42,691 nt of DNA. Source: JAAZPG01 sp012797375. GTDB lineage: Bacteria; Acidobacteriota; Aminicenantia; Aminicenantales; UBA4085. The DNA lies in the NCBI GenBank assembly GCA_937868205.1, contig CALMMC010000036.1:1-42691 (forward strand), written 5' to 3'. Both the position numbers and the translations under genes were made by a program. The notes under the pieces are model-generated. The model searched no databases and had not been told where the DNA came from. It saw only the letters and a list, made by a program, of their open reading frames with translations. Of this stretch, positions 25,164 to 33,569 are shown piece by piece. How positions within the stretch are numbered: position 1 is the first letter of the stretch; each line of letters opens with the position of its first letter.

Positions 25164-25960
25164 AGACTTGCCGTCGATGGAGAAAGGAATTCGGAGGAGA
25201 TCCGGGGGAATTCGCCCGGCGGGCTTCGACGAGCCCGTGGAAGGAGCATTCAGCCATGTGTCCCGATTGCCGGAAAGAATGGGAGGACGCGGAAAAAATC
25301 CTCCAGGGCGCGGCCGCCCTGAAGGAGGATGTCCAGGCGGCCATGGCGACGGTCGACTGGGAGGCCCTTTCCGAGCGGATCGCCGACGCCGCCCTCTCCC
25401 GGAGAAGGACGGCCTCCTCGCCGGTTCGGGAGCGTCCGCTCCGGCCGCGGGTCTTCGTCTTGAAGCCGCTTTTCGCCGGGGCTCTCGGCGGATTGCTCAT
25501 CGGGGCCGCGGTCATGTATTTCGCCCTTCGGACCCCGCCGTCCGGCCCGGCGCCGGGCTCGGCGATCTCCGCCTCCAGCGAATTCATCGACCGGGCCGAG
25601 CTGTCGGCGACCAAGCGGGAGACGATCGACTATCTGGACAAAAGCCGGGCTTTGCTCCTCGATTTCGTCCAGGCCGACCCCCGGGAGGCCGGATGGATTC
25701 TCCAAGACGAATCCTCCGCCCGGCGGACGGCCGGTCTTCTTTTGAAAAAGCGGCTCATGAACACCCGATTGGACGACGCGGCCATGGCCAAGGCCCGGAA
25801 TCTTTGCGACCAGATCGAACGGATGTTCGTCGAGCTCAGCCTGATCTCCGAGGAGATCTCGGCCGAGGAAGCGGCCCGGATCCAAAGATACATTGAAGAG
25901 AAAAATCTGTTGCTCCGCATCAAGCTGCTCCGGGGAGAGCTTGCGGGAAGCGAGGTCTGA
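25160..25960 (+). CDS. Membrane-bound anti-sigma factor (zinc-binding type)
   Basis: A 266-residue likely partner and inhibitor of the adjacent sigma factor. The cytoplasmic N-terminus carries an H-x3-C-x2-C motif (HSAMCPDC: H30, C34, C37), characteristic of the zinc-associated anti-sigma fold. One membrane helix follows around residues 100-120 (PLFAGALGGLLIGAAVMYFAL). A ~145-residue periplasmic domain, mostly helical and charged, is likely the sensor part. The frame is open a long way upstream inside the sigma gene, but ATG 25160 overlaps the sigma stop and begins the cysteine-rich segment. The sensor domain is not one I recognise. Confidence 0.82.
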   Translation: MKTCRRWRKEFGGDPGEFARRASTSPWKEHSAMCPDCRKEWEDAEKILQGAAALKEDVQAAMATVDWEALSERIADAALSRRRTASSPVRERPLRPRVFVLKPLFAGALGGLLIGAAVMYFALRTPPSGPAPGSAISASSEFIDRAELSATKRETIDYLDKSRALLLDFVQADPREAGWILQDESSARRTAGLLLKKRLMNTRLDDAAMAKARNLCDQIERMFVELSLISEEISAEEAARIQRYIEEKNLLLRIKLLRGELAGSEV

Positions 25961-25961
25961 T

Positions 25962-26834
25962 ATGCGAAAACGGGCGTTAATCCTTGTCCTTGTGTTGGCC
26001 GCCCTGTTCTCCGGGGCTTTTCCGGCCGCGGCCCAGAGCGAGGCGGAGGAAAAGGCCTTCCGGGAAATCAAGCTGCTGATTTTCGACGAGAGCTGGGCCG
26101 ACGCCCTTTCCCGCCTCGAGGCTTTTTTAGCCGAAAAACCGGCTGATTCCCGCCTGGCTCCGGCGTTGTATTACCGGGCCAAATGCTTGGAGGAGATCGG
26201 CGGGCGGGAAGAAGAAGCCCTCCAGGCTTACAAGGAATATCTCGGCCGCGGAGACCGGAACAGGAGCCTGAGCCAGGATGCCGAGGCGTCGATCATCGAT
26301 TTGGCGATGAAGCTTTATCAGAACGGCGACCGGTCGTATCTTCCGGAAGTGGAGGAGAGGCTGGCCCATCCCGAAAAAGAGGTCCGCTATTTCGCGGCCG
26401 TCCGGCTGAGCTCGGTCAAGGAGAAAAAAGCCGCGGCCAAGAGCATCCCCGTCTTGAAAGCGATGCTGGCCGAGCCGGACGAGGAGCTCAGCAACCGGGC
26501 GAAGCTCGGCCTGCTTCGGGTCGACCCCGAAGCCTTGGCCGCCGTCCCCGACCGGCATGCCGACCGGTCCTCCAGCCGGCGTTCGGAACGAAAGCCGAAG
26601 ATATTCCATATCCAGATCCTGGAAGCGCTGGGCGGGAAGGCCGTGCTGTCGCTCAACCTCCCCTTCGCCCTGGCCGACCTGGCCCTTTCCGGAATATCGA
26701 TGTCCGATCGGGCCCTGCTCAAAGAGAGAGGATACGACATCGACCGGATCATCCGGGATCTCCAAACCGACGGAACCATTCTCGAAATCAGGGACGAGAA
26801 GGAAGGAAAAGTCATTAAAATCTGGATCGATTGA
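25962..26834 (+). CDS. Secreted TPR/HEAT-repeat protein of the ECF operon
   Basis: A 290-residue exported protein. A signal peptide (MRKRALILVLVLAALFSGAFPAAA) leads into TPR-like helices (about residues 28-95: SWADALSRLEAFLAEKP, LAPALYYRAKCLEEIGG). HEAT-like helices follow (about 125-195: HPEKEVRYFAAVRLSSVK, DEELSNRAKLGLLRVDP), then a Ser/Arg linker. The C-terminal ~80 residues form a compact module containing LSLNLPFALADLAL and TILEIRDEKEGKVIKIWID. That module recurs in the next gene and resembles domains I recall at the end of SHOCT-like/DUF4097-neighbourhood proteins. ATG 25962 lies one base after the anti-sigma stop. A role as a periplasmic partner of the anti-sigma sensor is inferred from position. 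Confidence 0.78.
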   Translation: MRKRALILVLVLAALFSGAFPAAAQSEAEEKAFREIKLLIFDESWADALSRLEAFLAEKPADSRLAPALYYRAKCLEEIGGREEEALQAYKEYLGRGDRNRSLSQDAEASIIDLAMKLYQNGDRSYLPEVEERLAHPEKEVRYFAAVRLSSVKEKKAAAKSIPVLKAMLAEPDEELSNRAKLGLLRVDPEALAAVPDRHADRSSSRRSERKPKIFHIQILEALGGKAVLSLNLPFALADLALSGISMSDRALLKERGYDIDRIIRDLQTDGTILEIRDEKEGKVIKIWID

Positions 26835-26849
26835 TCCGAAGGAGTCCTC

Positions 26850-27266
26850 ATGAACGTCAAGAAAAATCCCCTGATCGCCCTAGCCGCGATCACGGTTTTT
26901 ATCGCCGGCGCGATCCCGGCCGCCGCGTCCTCCAGCGAAGACTGGCGGATTATCAAGAGAGCGGCCCATAGAGACAAATCCTGTTCCCGGATCGTCCGCG
27001 GGAAAGCCCGGCGGATGCGGATCGTCGTCTTGGAGGGAAGGGGGAGGGGCGGGTCCCTCCGGATCACCCTCCCGTTCGGTTTTATCGAGGATCTCGTCCG
27101 CTTGGCCTCGGTCCGGCACGCCCGGTGGCGCGATTTCGAGCGTGATTTCGATTTCGACCGGGACTTCGATTTCGAGAGAGTCGCGGCCTGGCTGAAAAGG
27201 GCGGGCCCGGGATCCGTGCTTGAAGTGCGCGACGGGGATTCGATCGTGAAAATCCGGCTCGAGTAA
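26850..27266 (+). CDS. Small secreted protein with Asp-Phe repeats, end of the ECF operon
   Basis: A 138-residue exported protein of unknown function. A signal peptide (to about residue 27) is followed by a basic stretch, then a module equivalent to the C-terminus of the preceding protein: LRITLPFGFIEDLVRL, a spacer, and VLEVRDGDSIVKIRLE. The spacer (residues 95-110) is a striking low-complexity repeat, FERDFDFDRDFDFER, encoded by repeated GATTTCGA units. It begins 15 bases after the previous stop, with GGAG ahead, and is followed by the operon's terminator. Confidence 0.72.
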   Translation: MNVKKNPLIALAAITVFIAGAIPAAASSSEDWRIIKRAAHRDKSCSRIVRGKARRMRIVVLEGRGRGGSLRITLPFGFIEDLVRLASVRHARWRDFERDFDFDRDFDFERVAAWLKRAGPGSVLEVRDGDSIVKIRLE

Positions 27267-27290
27267 ACGCCGTTATTTCGACGGGGCGGG

Positions 27291-27325
27291 GCGGGAGAGG
27301 AGGGATTCCTCTCCCGCTTTTTTTT
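27291..27325 (+). terminator. Intrinsic terminator of the ECF operon
   Basis: A perfect 11-bp stem (GCGGGAGAGGA with TCCTCTCCCGC), a 5-base loop and then eight T's. This is the clearest forward-strand terminator in the window. It isolates the ECF operon from hutH. Confidence 0.93.
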
Positions 27326-27430
27326 ATCCCTCCGTTCGGACGGCGCCGCGGATGCAATCTTCCGGCCGATCGTTTACAATGTCCCGGGCGTTTCCCCCCC
27401 CGGAGGGAGGAGCGGCCCCGAGGTAGAGAC

Positions 27431-28951
27431 ATGATTGAAATCGACGACCATCTGTCCATGGAGGATTTCCTTCGGGTGATCCGCGACCACGAGCCCGTCG
27501 ACTTGAGCGTCTGGGCCAGGGAGCGGTTGAAAAAAGGCCGGGCCGCGGTGGAAAAAATCCTGCGCGGCGGCGAGGCCGTCTACGGCGTCAACACCGGTTT
27601 CGGCAAGTTCCAGAACACGCGCATCGAGCCGGACAAGCTCCGGGAGCTCCAGCGGAACCTGATCCTCTCCCACGCCATCGGCGTCGGGGGGCCGTTTCCG
27701 GCGGATGTCGTCCGCGGCATCCTCCTCCTCCGGGCCCAAAGCCTGGCCCGCGGCCGGAGCGGCGTCCGCGAGCAGGTCGTCCAGCGGCTTCTCGATTTCC
27801 TTAACCGCGAGCTCCATCCGATCATCCCCTCCCAAGGTTCGGTCGGGGCGAGCGGCGATCTCGCCCCCCTGGCCCACATGGCCCTGGCCCTGATCGGCGA
27901 GGGAGAGGTCGAATACGAAGGAACGGTCTGGCCGGCGGCCGACGCCCTGGACTCGGCCGGGCTCGAGCCCCTCGAGCTCGAGGCCAAGGAGGGGCTGGCC
28001 CTCATCAACGGAACCCAGGTCATGTGCAGCGTCCTGGCCCTCCTGATCGAGGACGCCCGGATCCTTCTTTCGACGGCCGATATCGCCGCGGCCATGAGCG
28101 TGGAAGCCCTCAAGGGAAGCCCTTCGCCTTTCGACGAGCGGATCACCGGCCTTCGGCCTCATCCAGGGGCCGTCGAGACCGCGGAAAACCTCCGGCGGCT
28201 TCTGGCTGGTTCGGAGATCCGCGATTCCCACGCCGATTGCCCCAAGGTCCAAGACGCCTACTCCCTCCGGGCCGTGCCCCAGGTCCACGGGGCCAGCCGG
28301 GACGCCCTCCGGCATGTGGCCGGCGTCGTCGAGATCGAGATGAACGCGGTCACCGACAACCCGCTCATCTTCGCCGAGGACGGCCGGGTTATTTCCGGAG
28401 GGAATTTCCACGGCCAGCCGCTGGCCCTGGCCGGCGATTACGCCGGCATCGCCCTGGCCGAGCTGGCCAATATCTCGGAGCGCCGGATCGAGCAGATGCT
28501 CAATCCCGCGCTTTCCGGCCTGCCGGCCTTCCTGGCCGAACAGGGAGGGCTCCACAGCGGCCTGATGATCTCCCAGTACACGGCCGCCAGTCTCGTCTCC
28601 GAAAACAAGGTCCTGGCCCATCCGGCCAGCGTGGACAGCATCCCGACCAGCGCCAACCAGGAAGACCATGTCTCCATGGGGACCATCGCCTGCCGCAAAG
28701 CCCGGCGGATTTTTGAAAACGTTCTTTGGGTTCTGACCATCGAACTTGTCTCGGCGGCCCAAGCCCTGGACTTCCACGCGCCGCTTCGTCCGGGAAAAGG
28801 CGTGGCCGCGGTCCACGCCGCGATCCGGAAAACGATGCCCCACTTGGCCCGGGACCGCTACCTCAAGCCCGACCTCGAGAAGGTCAGGGAATCGGTCCGG
28901 AACGGGGAACTGGTCCGGATCGCCCGGGAAGCCGCCGGGCCGCTTCACTGA
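27431..28951 (+). CDS. hutH: Histidine ammonia-lyase
   Basis: A 506-residue histidase, which removes ammonia from L-histidine to give urocanate, the first step toward glutamate. The Ala-Ser-Gly triad that cyclises to the MIO cofactor is A140-S141-G142 in GSVGASGDLAPLAH. Tyr51 lies in YGVNTGFG, and the conserved QDAYSLRAVPQVHG, EMNAVTDNPLIF, SGGNFHGQPLA and NQEDHVSMG blocks are all present. Length is normal. The other hut genes are not adjacent. GAGG lies 9 bases ahead of the start, and a TACAAT -10-like box is at 27375-27380 with no good -35. Confidence 0.95.
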   Translation: MIEIDDHLSMEDFLRVIRDHEPVDLSVWARERLKKGRAAVEKILRGGEAVYGVNTGFGKFQNTRIEPDKLRELQRNLILSHAIGVGGPFPADVVRGILLLRAQSLARGRSGVREQVVQRLLDFLNRELHPIIPSQGSVGASGDLAPLAHMALALIGEGEVEYEGTVWPAADALDSAGLEPLELEAKEGLALINGTQVMCSVLALLIEDARILLSTADIAAAMSVEALKGSPSPFDERITGLRPHPGAVETAENLRRLLAGSEIRDSHADCPKVQDAYSLRAVPQVHGASRDALRHVAGVVEIEMNAVTDNPLIFAEDGRVISGGNFHGQPLALAGDYAGIALAELANISERRIEQMLNPALSGLPAFLAEQGGLHSGLMISQYTAASLVSENKVLAHPASVDSIPTSANQEDHVSMGTIACRKARRIFENVLWVLTIELVSAAQALDFHAPLRPGKGVAAVHAAIRKTMPHLARDRYLKPDLEKVRESVRNGELVRIAREAAGPLH

Positions 28952-29223
28952 TCTCGGATTTTGGCGATCCGCCGGCGGTTTTTAAAAGCGAATCGCCGTT
29001 TGCATTTAAAACGAATCTTGGGGAACCGGTTGTCTTAAAGAAGGAGAGCTGAGGGGAACCGCGCTCGAGGCCGGGGACCGGATGAATCCCTCCTCCGGAT
29101 CAACCGCTTCATCGGATTGCTGGAAAAACAGCCGAGGTGTGTTTCAGGGAACCTTCCCGCCGGAGGACGATCGCCCGGACGTTCAGATTTTATTGATCGT
29201 TGACAACTTGCCGGACGCTCCTC
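28952..29223. other. Intergenic stretch after hutH
   Basis: About 270 bases (450 to the next start codon) with lower GC than its surroundings. An open frame at 29082-29303 (73 codons) exists, but I do not accept it as a gene: it has no ribosome site or recognisable sequence, and a good promoter for the next gene lies inside it. No terminator with a clear stem is visible. Confidence 0.5.
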
Positions 29224-29252
29224 TTGACTTTGAGTTATCCGGCTTTTATCTT
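29224..29252 (+). promoter_or_regulatory. Candidate sigma70 promoter for the lipoprotein pair
   Basis: TTGACT at 29224-29229 and TATCTT at 29247-29252 are 17 bases apart. Transcription would start near 29259, ahead of a GGGAGGAG ribosome site and an ATG at 29331. Confidence 0.55.
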
Positions 29253-29401
29253 CGAATTAACGAGGGAATGATCCGGTTGAAAAAAAAGCCGGCCAGGGTT
29301 TGAGGTTTTTCTCAGTGCAGGGGAGGAGAAATGCCTTTTTCGGCAACCGGCGATAACCGGCGGGCGTTGCGCCGGCCGGCCGCGGGATTGTTCCAACCGG
29401 C

Positions 29402-30967
29402 GTGATTTTCTTCGCGGCCTGCTATTTTCCAAGCAAGCACGTCGAATCGGTGATTCCCTACGGGATTCAGCGCGATAAGCCCGTCGCCGCTCCGGCCAAG
29501 GTTTTCCTGCGGGACGGGACGATTATTCTCTTCCCGTCGGGATTCACCGCCGGCGAAACCGCGATCCACGGCGAAGGCCGGCGATTTGTTCCCGGGGAGC
29601 CGGCCGCCCCGGATCTCGAGCCGGTCGAAATTCCATTGGACCGTGTCGCGGCCATGGCCTATTATGATGAAAAATTGACGACGGCGGAAATCGTCGGAAC
29701 GGTTATCCTGAACGTCTCGGCCGTTCCCCTCGTTTTCTCCTCCCTCTATTGCTTGTCTTGTCCCAAGTGCTGTTTCGGATCGTGTCCGACCGTCTATACG
29801 GAGGACGGCGGCGAATTCAAGCTCGCCGCCGAGCTGTTTTCCTTCAGCGTCGGACGCCTCGCGGAATCCGACGACTTGGATTTCCTGGCCGGCTCGGCCG
29901 GTCCCCCGGGACGACCCTTCGAAATGCGCCTCACCAACGAAGCCCTCGAGTCCCACCGGATCAATTGGCTTCGACCGCTGGCCGTCGTCCATCCCCTGGG
30001 GACCAGGGTCTTCCCGGATTCGAACAACCGGTTGGTGCTCTTCCGCAGGTTCCTTCCGCCGCTTGAGGCCCGAAACAGCCTGGGCGAGGACGTCCTCCCC
30101 GCGGTCGCCGAAGCCGATGATCGCGCCTGCCGCAGCCCTCAATCCCTTGTCGAGCGCCTGAAGGAAGGACCCTTCTTCGATCATCTGGACGTGAAATTGA
30201 AAATCCCCCCCGGGGCGTCCTCCGTGAAGCTTCTCCTCCGCCTGCGGAACACGCTTTTAAGCACGCTCCTGTTCTATGACCTGGTCTTGGGATCGCAGGG
30301 ACTGGACGCGCTCTCCTGGATCCAGCGGATGAACGGCGATCCGGCTTATGCCGGGCGGTTTTGGTTTCTCTTTCGCGTTTTTTCCGGGGTCCGGGTCAAG
30401 GTCCTGACGGATTCAGGCTGGCGGCCGGCCGGCTTGATCGTCGATCCCGGCCCCCTCGCCTTCAAACGCCTCGCCTTGAGCATCCCGGCGTCCGGACGGG
30501 AGGACATCGAGCTCCGGCTGGAATTTGTTCCGGACAATTACCTGATCGACTCCGTCAATTACGATTACGAGGAGAACCCCGCCGCGGATCCGGCCGTGAT
30601 CCCCCTCGAATTCGACGATGTCCGGGACATGGACGGCCGGCCGAGCCCCGACGTCCGGGCGCTCGTCGCCGACAAGGACGATCGCTATCTGGAAACGGAG
30701 CCGGGCCAGGCCTATCGTTTCTTCTTCAATCCGCCCGCGGCCCGCTCGGAGGAGGAGCAGGTTTCGATCTTCATCGCTTCCCGCGGCTTCTACAACGAAT
30801 GGCTCCGGGGAAAGTGGCTGGAACCTCCGGCCGGTTCCGATTACCGGTTCGACCTCGGCGACGTTCCGGGAACGCTCCGCCGGCTGGCCGAAAGCTGGCT
30901 GGAGTCGAAGACTTTTCTCGAGGAAAGGTTCTTCCAGACCCGGATTCCGATCAGGGGCGGATGGTGA
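29402..30967 (+). CDS. Large lipoprotein-like protein with Cys cluster; start uncertain, possible frameshift
   Basis: About 521 residues, likely surface or periplasmic. Read from GTG 29402 it begins MIFFAACYF, which has a lipobox-like FAAC but no charged or hydrophobic leader before it. A well-placed ribosome site and ATG at 29331 open a 24-codon frame that ends at TGA 29403-29405; a one-base loss between them would join a basic leader (RRALRR) to the lipobox. The body has a small N-terminal beta region, DRVAAMAY (80-87), a hydrophobic segment, a Cys cluster (C117, C120, C123, C124, C128) and a SCP-T-V-Y-x-x-D-G motif. I recall similar motifs in large lipoproteins of other phyla. The rest is beta-rich. 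No enzymatic motif is seen. Confidence 0.65.
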   Translation: MIFFAACYFPSKHVESVIPYGIQRDKPVAAPAKVFLRDGTIILFPSGFTAGETAIHGEGRRFVPGEPAAPDLEPVEIPLDRVAAMAYYDEKLTTAEIVGTVILNVSAVPLVFSSLYCLSCPKCCFGSCPTVYTEDGGEFKLAAELFSFSVGRLAESDDLDFLAGSAGPPGRPFEMRLTNEALESHRINWLRPLAVVHPLGTRVFPDSNNRLVLFRRFLPPLEARNSLGEDVLPAVAEADDRACRSPQSLVERLKEGPFFDHLDVKLKIPPGASSVKLLLRLRNTLLSTLLFYDLVLGSQGLDALSWIQRMNGDPAYAGRFWFLFRVFSGVRVKVLTDSGWRPAGLIVDPGPLAFKRLALSIPASGREDIELRLEFVPDNYLIDSVNYDYEENPAADPAVIPLEFDDVRDMDGRPSPDVRALVADKDDRYLETEPGQAYRFFFNPPAARSEEEQVSIFIASRGFYNEWLRGKWLEPPAGSDYRFDLGDVPGTLRRLAESWLESKTFLEERFFQTRIPIRGGW

Positions 30968-31569
30968 TGATCAAGCTCCGGTGGATGGGAGGGACGGCGT
31001 TTCTTCTCTTGGCGGCGTCATGCGCCGTCCCGCTGGCCGAGTATGAGAAGAACCATTATCTCCTCAGTCCCGCCGGCGAGCGGATCGAGATCAAGGACAA
31101 GGCGGGCGGAACGGCCGCGGGGGAATTTCTCTTCGCCGACGAGGATTCGGTTTACGTTCTGATCGACGGGCAAAAAGATCTGCCGCCGAGGGTCGCGGCC
31201 ATGCCCTATAAAACGATTCGAACGCTGAAGATCAGGGGCGTCAAGAACGACAAGTGGCTGTCGGCCGTTCTGCTCTTTCAAGGCCTGCCGGCTCTTCTGC
31301 TCGGCGCGACTTATATGGTGGATACGGATAATCCCGGCGGGGGGATCCTTCTGACCGCCCTCACGGCGGTTCCAGCGGCCGTGACGGCCTTGTTTCTTGG
31401 GACGGGGCCTCCCGCGATCTCCCTTGGAAGGGGCGGCGTCGATAGGGAAAAAATGAGGGGTTTTTTGAAATACGCCCGGTATCCCTTCATCCCGGACGCC
31501 GTCCTCAAGCAGAAGATCCTAGACGGCCTCAAGCGTCCCGCCGGTCCGAGGACCGCGGAATCCCCCTGA
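30967..31569 (+). CDS. Lipoprotein with membrane-spanning hairpin
   Basis: A 200-residue predicted lipoprotein. The signal peptide ends at LLLAASC (Cys19). A short beta domain follows (GEFLFADEDSVYVLIDG), then RVAAMPY (75-81), a hydrophobic pair of helices (WLSAVLLFQGLPALLLGATY and ILLTALTAVPAAVTALFL) and a charged C-terminus. The RVAAM-x-Y motif and the order beta domain, motif, hydrophobic segment repeat what is seen in the preceding protein, so the two probably share ancestry or act together. The stop of the previous gene overlaps this ATG by one base. ATG 30961 and GTG 30964 are in-frame alternatives. Confidence 0.7.
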   Translation: MIKLRWMGGTAFLLLAASCAVPLAEYEKNHYLLSPAGERIEIKDKAGGTAAGEFLFADEDSVYVLIDGQKDLPPRVAAMPYKTIRTLKIRGVKNDKWLSAVLLFQGLPALLLGATYMVDTDNPGGGILLTALTAVPAAVTALFLGTGPPAISLGRGGVDREKMRGFLKYARYPFIPDAVLKQKILDGLKRPAGPRTAESP

Positions 31570-31600
31570 GCCTCGTCCCGGCCGCCGCCCGCCCGCGTTG

Positions 31601-31609
31601 TGCTATAAT
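31601..31609 (+). promoter_or_regulatory. Extended -10 promoter of the 146-residue conserved gene
   Basis: TGCTATAAT is a perfect extended -10 element (TG-N-TATAAT), 38 bases before the ATG at 31648. The -35 region is GC-rich without a consensus match, as extended -10 promoters allow. Confidence 0.6.
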
Positions 31610-31647
31610 GATCCTCTTCATTTTTCGCGCGTTCACGAGGATCGTCC

Positions 31648-32088
31648 ATGGAACTCAAACTGACCAAATCGCAATATGAAACCTTGATGATGCTGGTTTA
31701 CCTCGGCAACACGGTGGTCAACGGATTCCGGGAAAAGAACCCGGTGATGGAAACCGACCACTTGGAGAACTACGTCTACGCCAAGGCGGCGGATTTCGGC
31801 CTGGGCAAGATCACGATTTACGACGAGGAGCTCGACGAGTTTTACCCGTCGGCCGAGACCGAGGACTCCTGGCTGAAAATCCACGATGATTACATCAACG
31901 ACCTGTTCTGGGACGAGCTCATGCACCGCCTGGCCGAGCGGGACCTGGAAAACCGGTACGGCCGGGACGCCGTCGAGGCGATGCCGGCGGAGGAACGGGG
32001 CCGCCTGGAGCGGGAACTGATGGACAAGCTTTACGCCGAATTCCACCAGAACGGATTGAATAACCTCATTCTCTACCGGCCGTCCTGA
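31648..32088 (+). CDS. Conserved protein of unknown function
   Basis: A 146-residue soluble, acidic, helical protein that I cannot name. The N-terminus MELKLTKSQYETLMMLVYLGNTVVNG is followed by acidic helices (IYDEELDEFYPSAETEDSW, YINDLFWDELMHRLAERDL) and a C-terminal helix ending NGLNNLILYRPS. There is no signal peptide, membrane helix or Cys/His metal site. The layout resembles short hypothetical proteins I have seen in other bacteria, with the pattern K-L-T-x-x-Q-Y ... FWDEL-x-x-RLAERD. A dedicated promoter and a GAGG ribosome site support a real, separately expressed gene. It converges on the peptide transporter gene. Confidence 0.8.
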   Translation: MELKLTKSQYETLMMLVYLGNTVVNGFREKNPVMETDHLENYVYAKAADFGLGKITIYDEELDEFYPSAETEDSWLKIHDDYINDLFWDELMHRLAERDLENRYGRDAVEAMPAEERGRLERELMDKLYAEFHQNGLNNLILYRPS

Positions 32089-32134
32089 AGCCCGGCCCCG
32101 GCCGTCCGCGGCCTCCGCCGGGGGAGAAGAACCG

Positions 32135-33523
32135 TCAGGCGCCGGCCGGCGCGTCCTTCTTCAAAGCCCGCTTGAGCCAGGCGTTGTAGATCCCCAGCCC
32201 GACGAACGAGCAGATTCCCACGCCGCCGACGATCAGCCAGAGCGTCGCGATCTTCGCCGGTCCGCCGGCGTTCCGCGGATCGAGGATCAGCTTCTGGAAC
32301 AGGGCTCCGCCGACCGGCCCTCCGACGATGCTGCCCAGGGCGACCGGCAGGTTGGCGTAGCCGAGGTAGAGACCCTCCTGGCCCTTGGGGGCGAGGGCGC
32401 CCAGGTATTCGTAGATCCGCGGGGAGGCGAACATCTCGCCGGTGGCCATCGAGGCGATCGAGACGATCATGAAGATCCCGGCCGCCGGGATCGCCAAGCC
32501 GAGCAGGTCGATTTTTTGGGTCACGTCCGACCAGAGCAGGGTCGGCAGGACGTTGACGGCCATGCCGACGGTCGTCACGGCCACTCCGAACATGATCGAC
32601 CGGATCGGCGTCCACTTTTTAGCCAGCTTGGTGATCAGGAGCTGGAAGCAGACGATCATCACCGGGTTGGCCATCGTGTACAGCTCCATCGGGGCGTTGG
32701 GATCGATGAAGCGCATGAAGAGGGGCATGAGGTTGTAGAGCTGGACGTAAAGGAACCAGAAGAGGGACAGGACGATGAGGAAAAAGACGAAACGGGCGTT
32801 CTTCAGGACGGTGACGATGCCCAGGAGGGCTTCGCCCAAGGAGCGGCTCTTGACGACCTGGCCGTCCTTGATCCCGTCGCTGACAAACTGGGGCTCCTTG
32901 TAGAGGAACAAGACGACGGCCAATCCGAGCAGGGCGAAGACCGTCGCCACGTAGGTGAAGATGGCCGGAATGCCGTGGCTCGTCCGGACGAAATAGGAGA
33001 CGCCCCGCCCGGTGATCGAGCCGATGTTGATGACCATGTAAAAGATGCCGAAGGCCAGGGTCGCGTGCCTTCCCGAGGTCTTCTGGACCGTCCCGGCGAT
33101 GCAGGGCTTGACGATGGAGCCGCCGATTCCGATGAATACGACGGCAAGGACGACGGGGAGGAGATAGTTGACCGGCTCGCCGGCGGCCGCCCCGGTCAGG
33201 CCCGGCCAGAATCCCTGGAGGTTGCCCATCAGCAGGTAGCCGATGGTGATTAAAACGAGGGAAACCGAGAGGGATTTTTTGTAGCCGTACTTGTCGGCGA
33301 TCGTCCCGGAGACGATCGGGAGGAAATAGATGAGCCCCCAAAGGACCGTCCCGTTGAGGAAGGTGGCCGCGGCCGGGCTCATCCCCAGGGTTTCCTTGAG
33401 GTAGATGACCATGAACGAGGCCATCGAGTAGTAGGCGGCCCGTTCGAAAAGCTCAATCGTGTTGGCCGTCCAGAAGCTGCGGGGGAACCGGGCCTTGCCG
33501 GCCGGGGCGGGCGCATCGCTCAT
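32135..33523 (-). CDS. POT/PTR-family proton-coupled peptide transporter
   Basis: A 462-residue inner-membrane carrier with about 12 helices of the major facilitator fold. POT members import di- and tripeptides with protons. The family motif ExxER appears in helix 1 as ELFERAAYY, and the PTR2 signature region reads FGIFYMVINIGSITGRGVSYF. The ATG has GGAG seven bases ahead. It lies downstream of the P5C dehydrogenase gene on the same strand but has its own good promoter. Together with hutH and P5C dehydrogenase it suggests growth on peptides. Confidence 0.9.
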   Translation of the reverse strand: MSDAPAPAGKARFPRSFWTANTIELFERAAYYSMASFMVIYLKETLGMSPAAATFLNGTVLWGLIYFLPIVSGTIADKYGYKKSLSVSLVLITIGYLLMGNLQGFWPGLTGAAAGEPVNYLLPVVLAVVFIGIGGSIVKPCIAGTVQKTSGRHATLAFGIFYMVINIGSITGRGVSYFVRTSHGIPAIFTYVATVFALLGLAVVLFLYKEPQFVSDGIKDGQVVKSRSLGEALLGIVTVLKNARFVFFLIVLSLFWFLYVQLYNLMPLFMRFIDPNAPMELYTMANPVMIVCFQLLITKLAKKWTPIRSIMFGVAVTTVGMAVNVLPTLLWSDVTQKIDLLGLAIPAAGIFMIVSIASMATGEMFASPRIYEYLGALAPKGQEGLYLGYANLPVALGSIVGGPVGGALFQKLILDPRNAGGPAKIATLWLIVGGVGICSFVGLGIYNAWLKRALKKDAPAGA

Positions 33524-33569
33524 GGGGACACTCCTTTACGGAATTCGACACTCCAAACGAAGAAGGGGA

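Noticed and set aside
29082..29303. 73-codon open frame between hutH and the large lipoprotein
   Set aside because: No ribosome site, no recognisable sequence, and a TTGACT/TATCTT promoter for the next gene lies within it.
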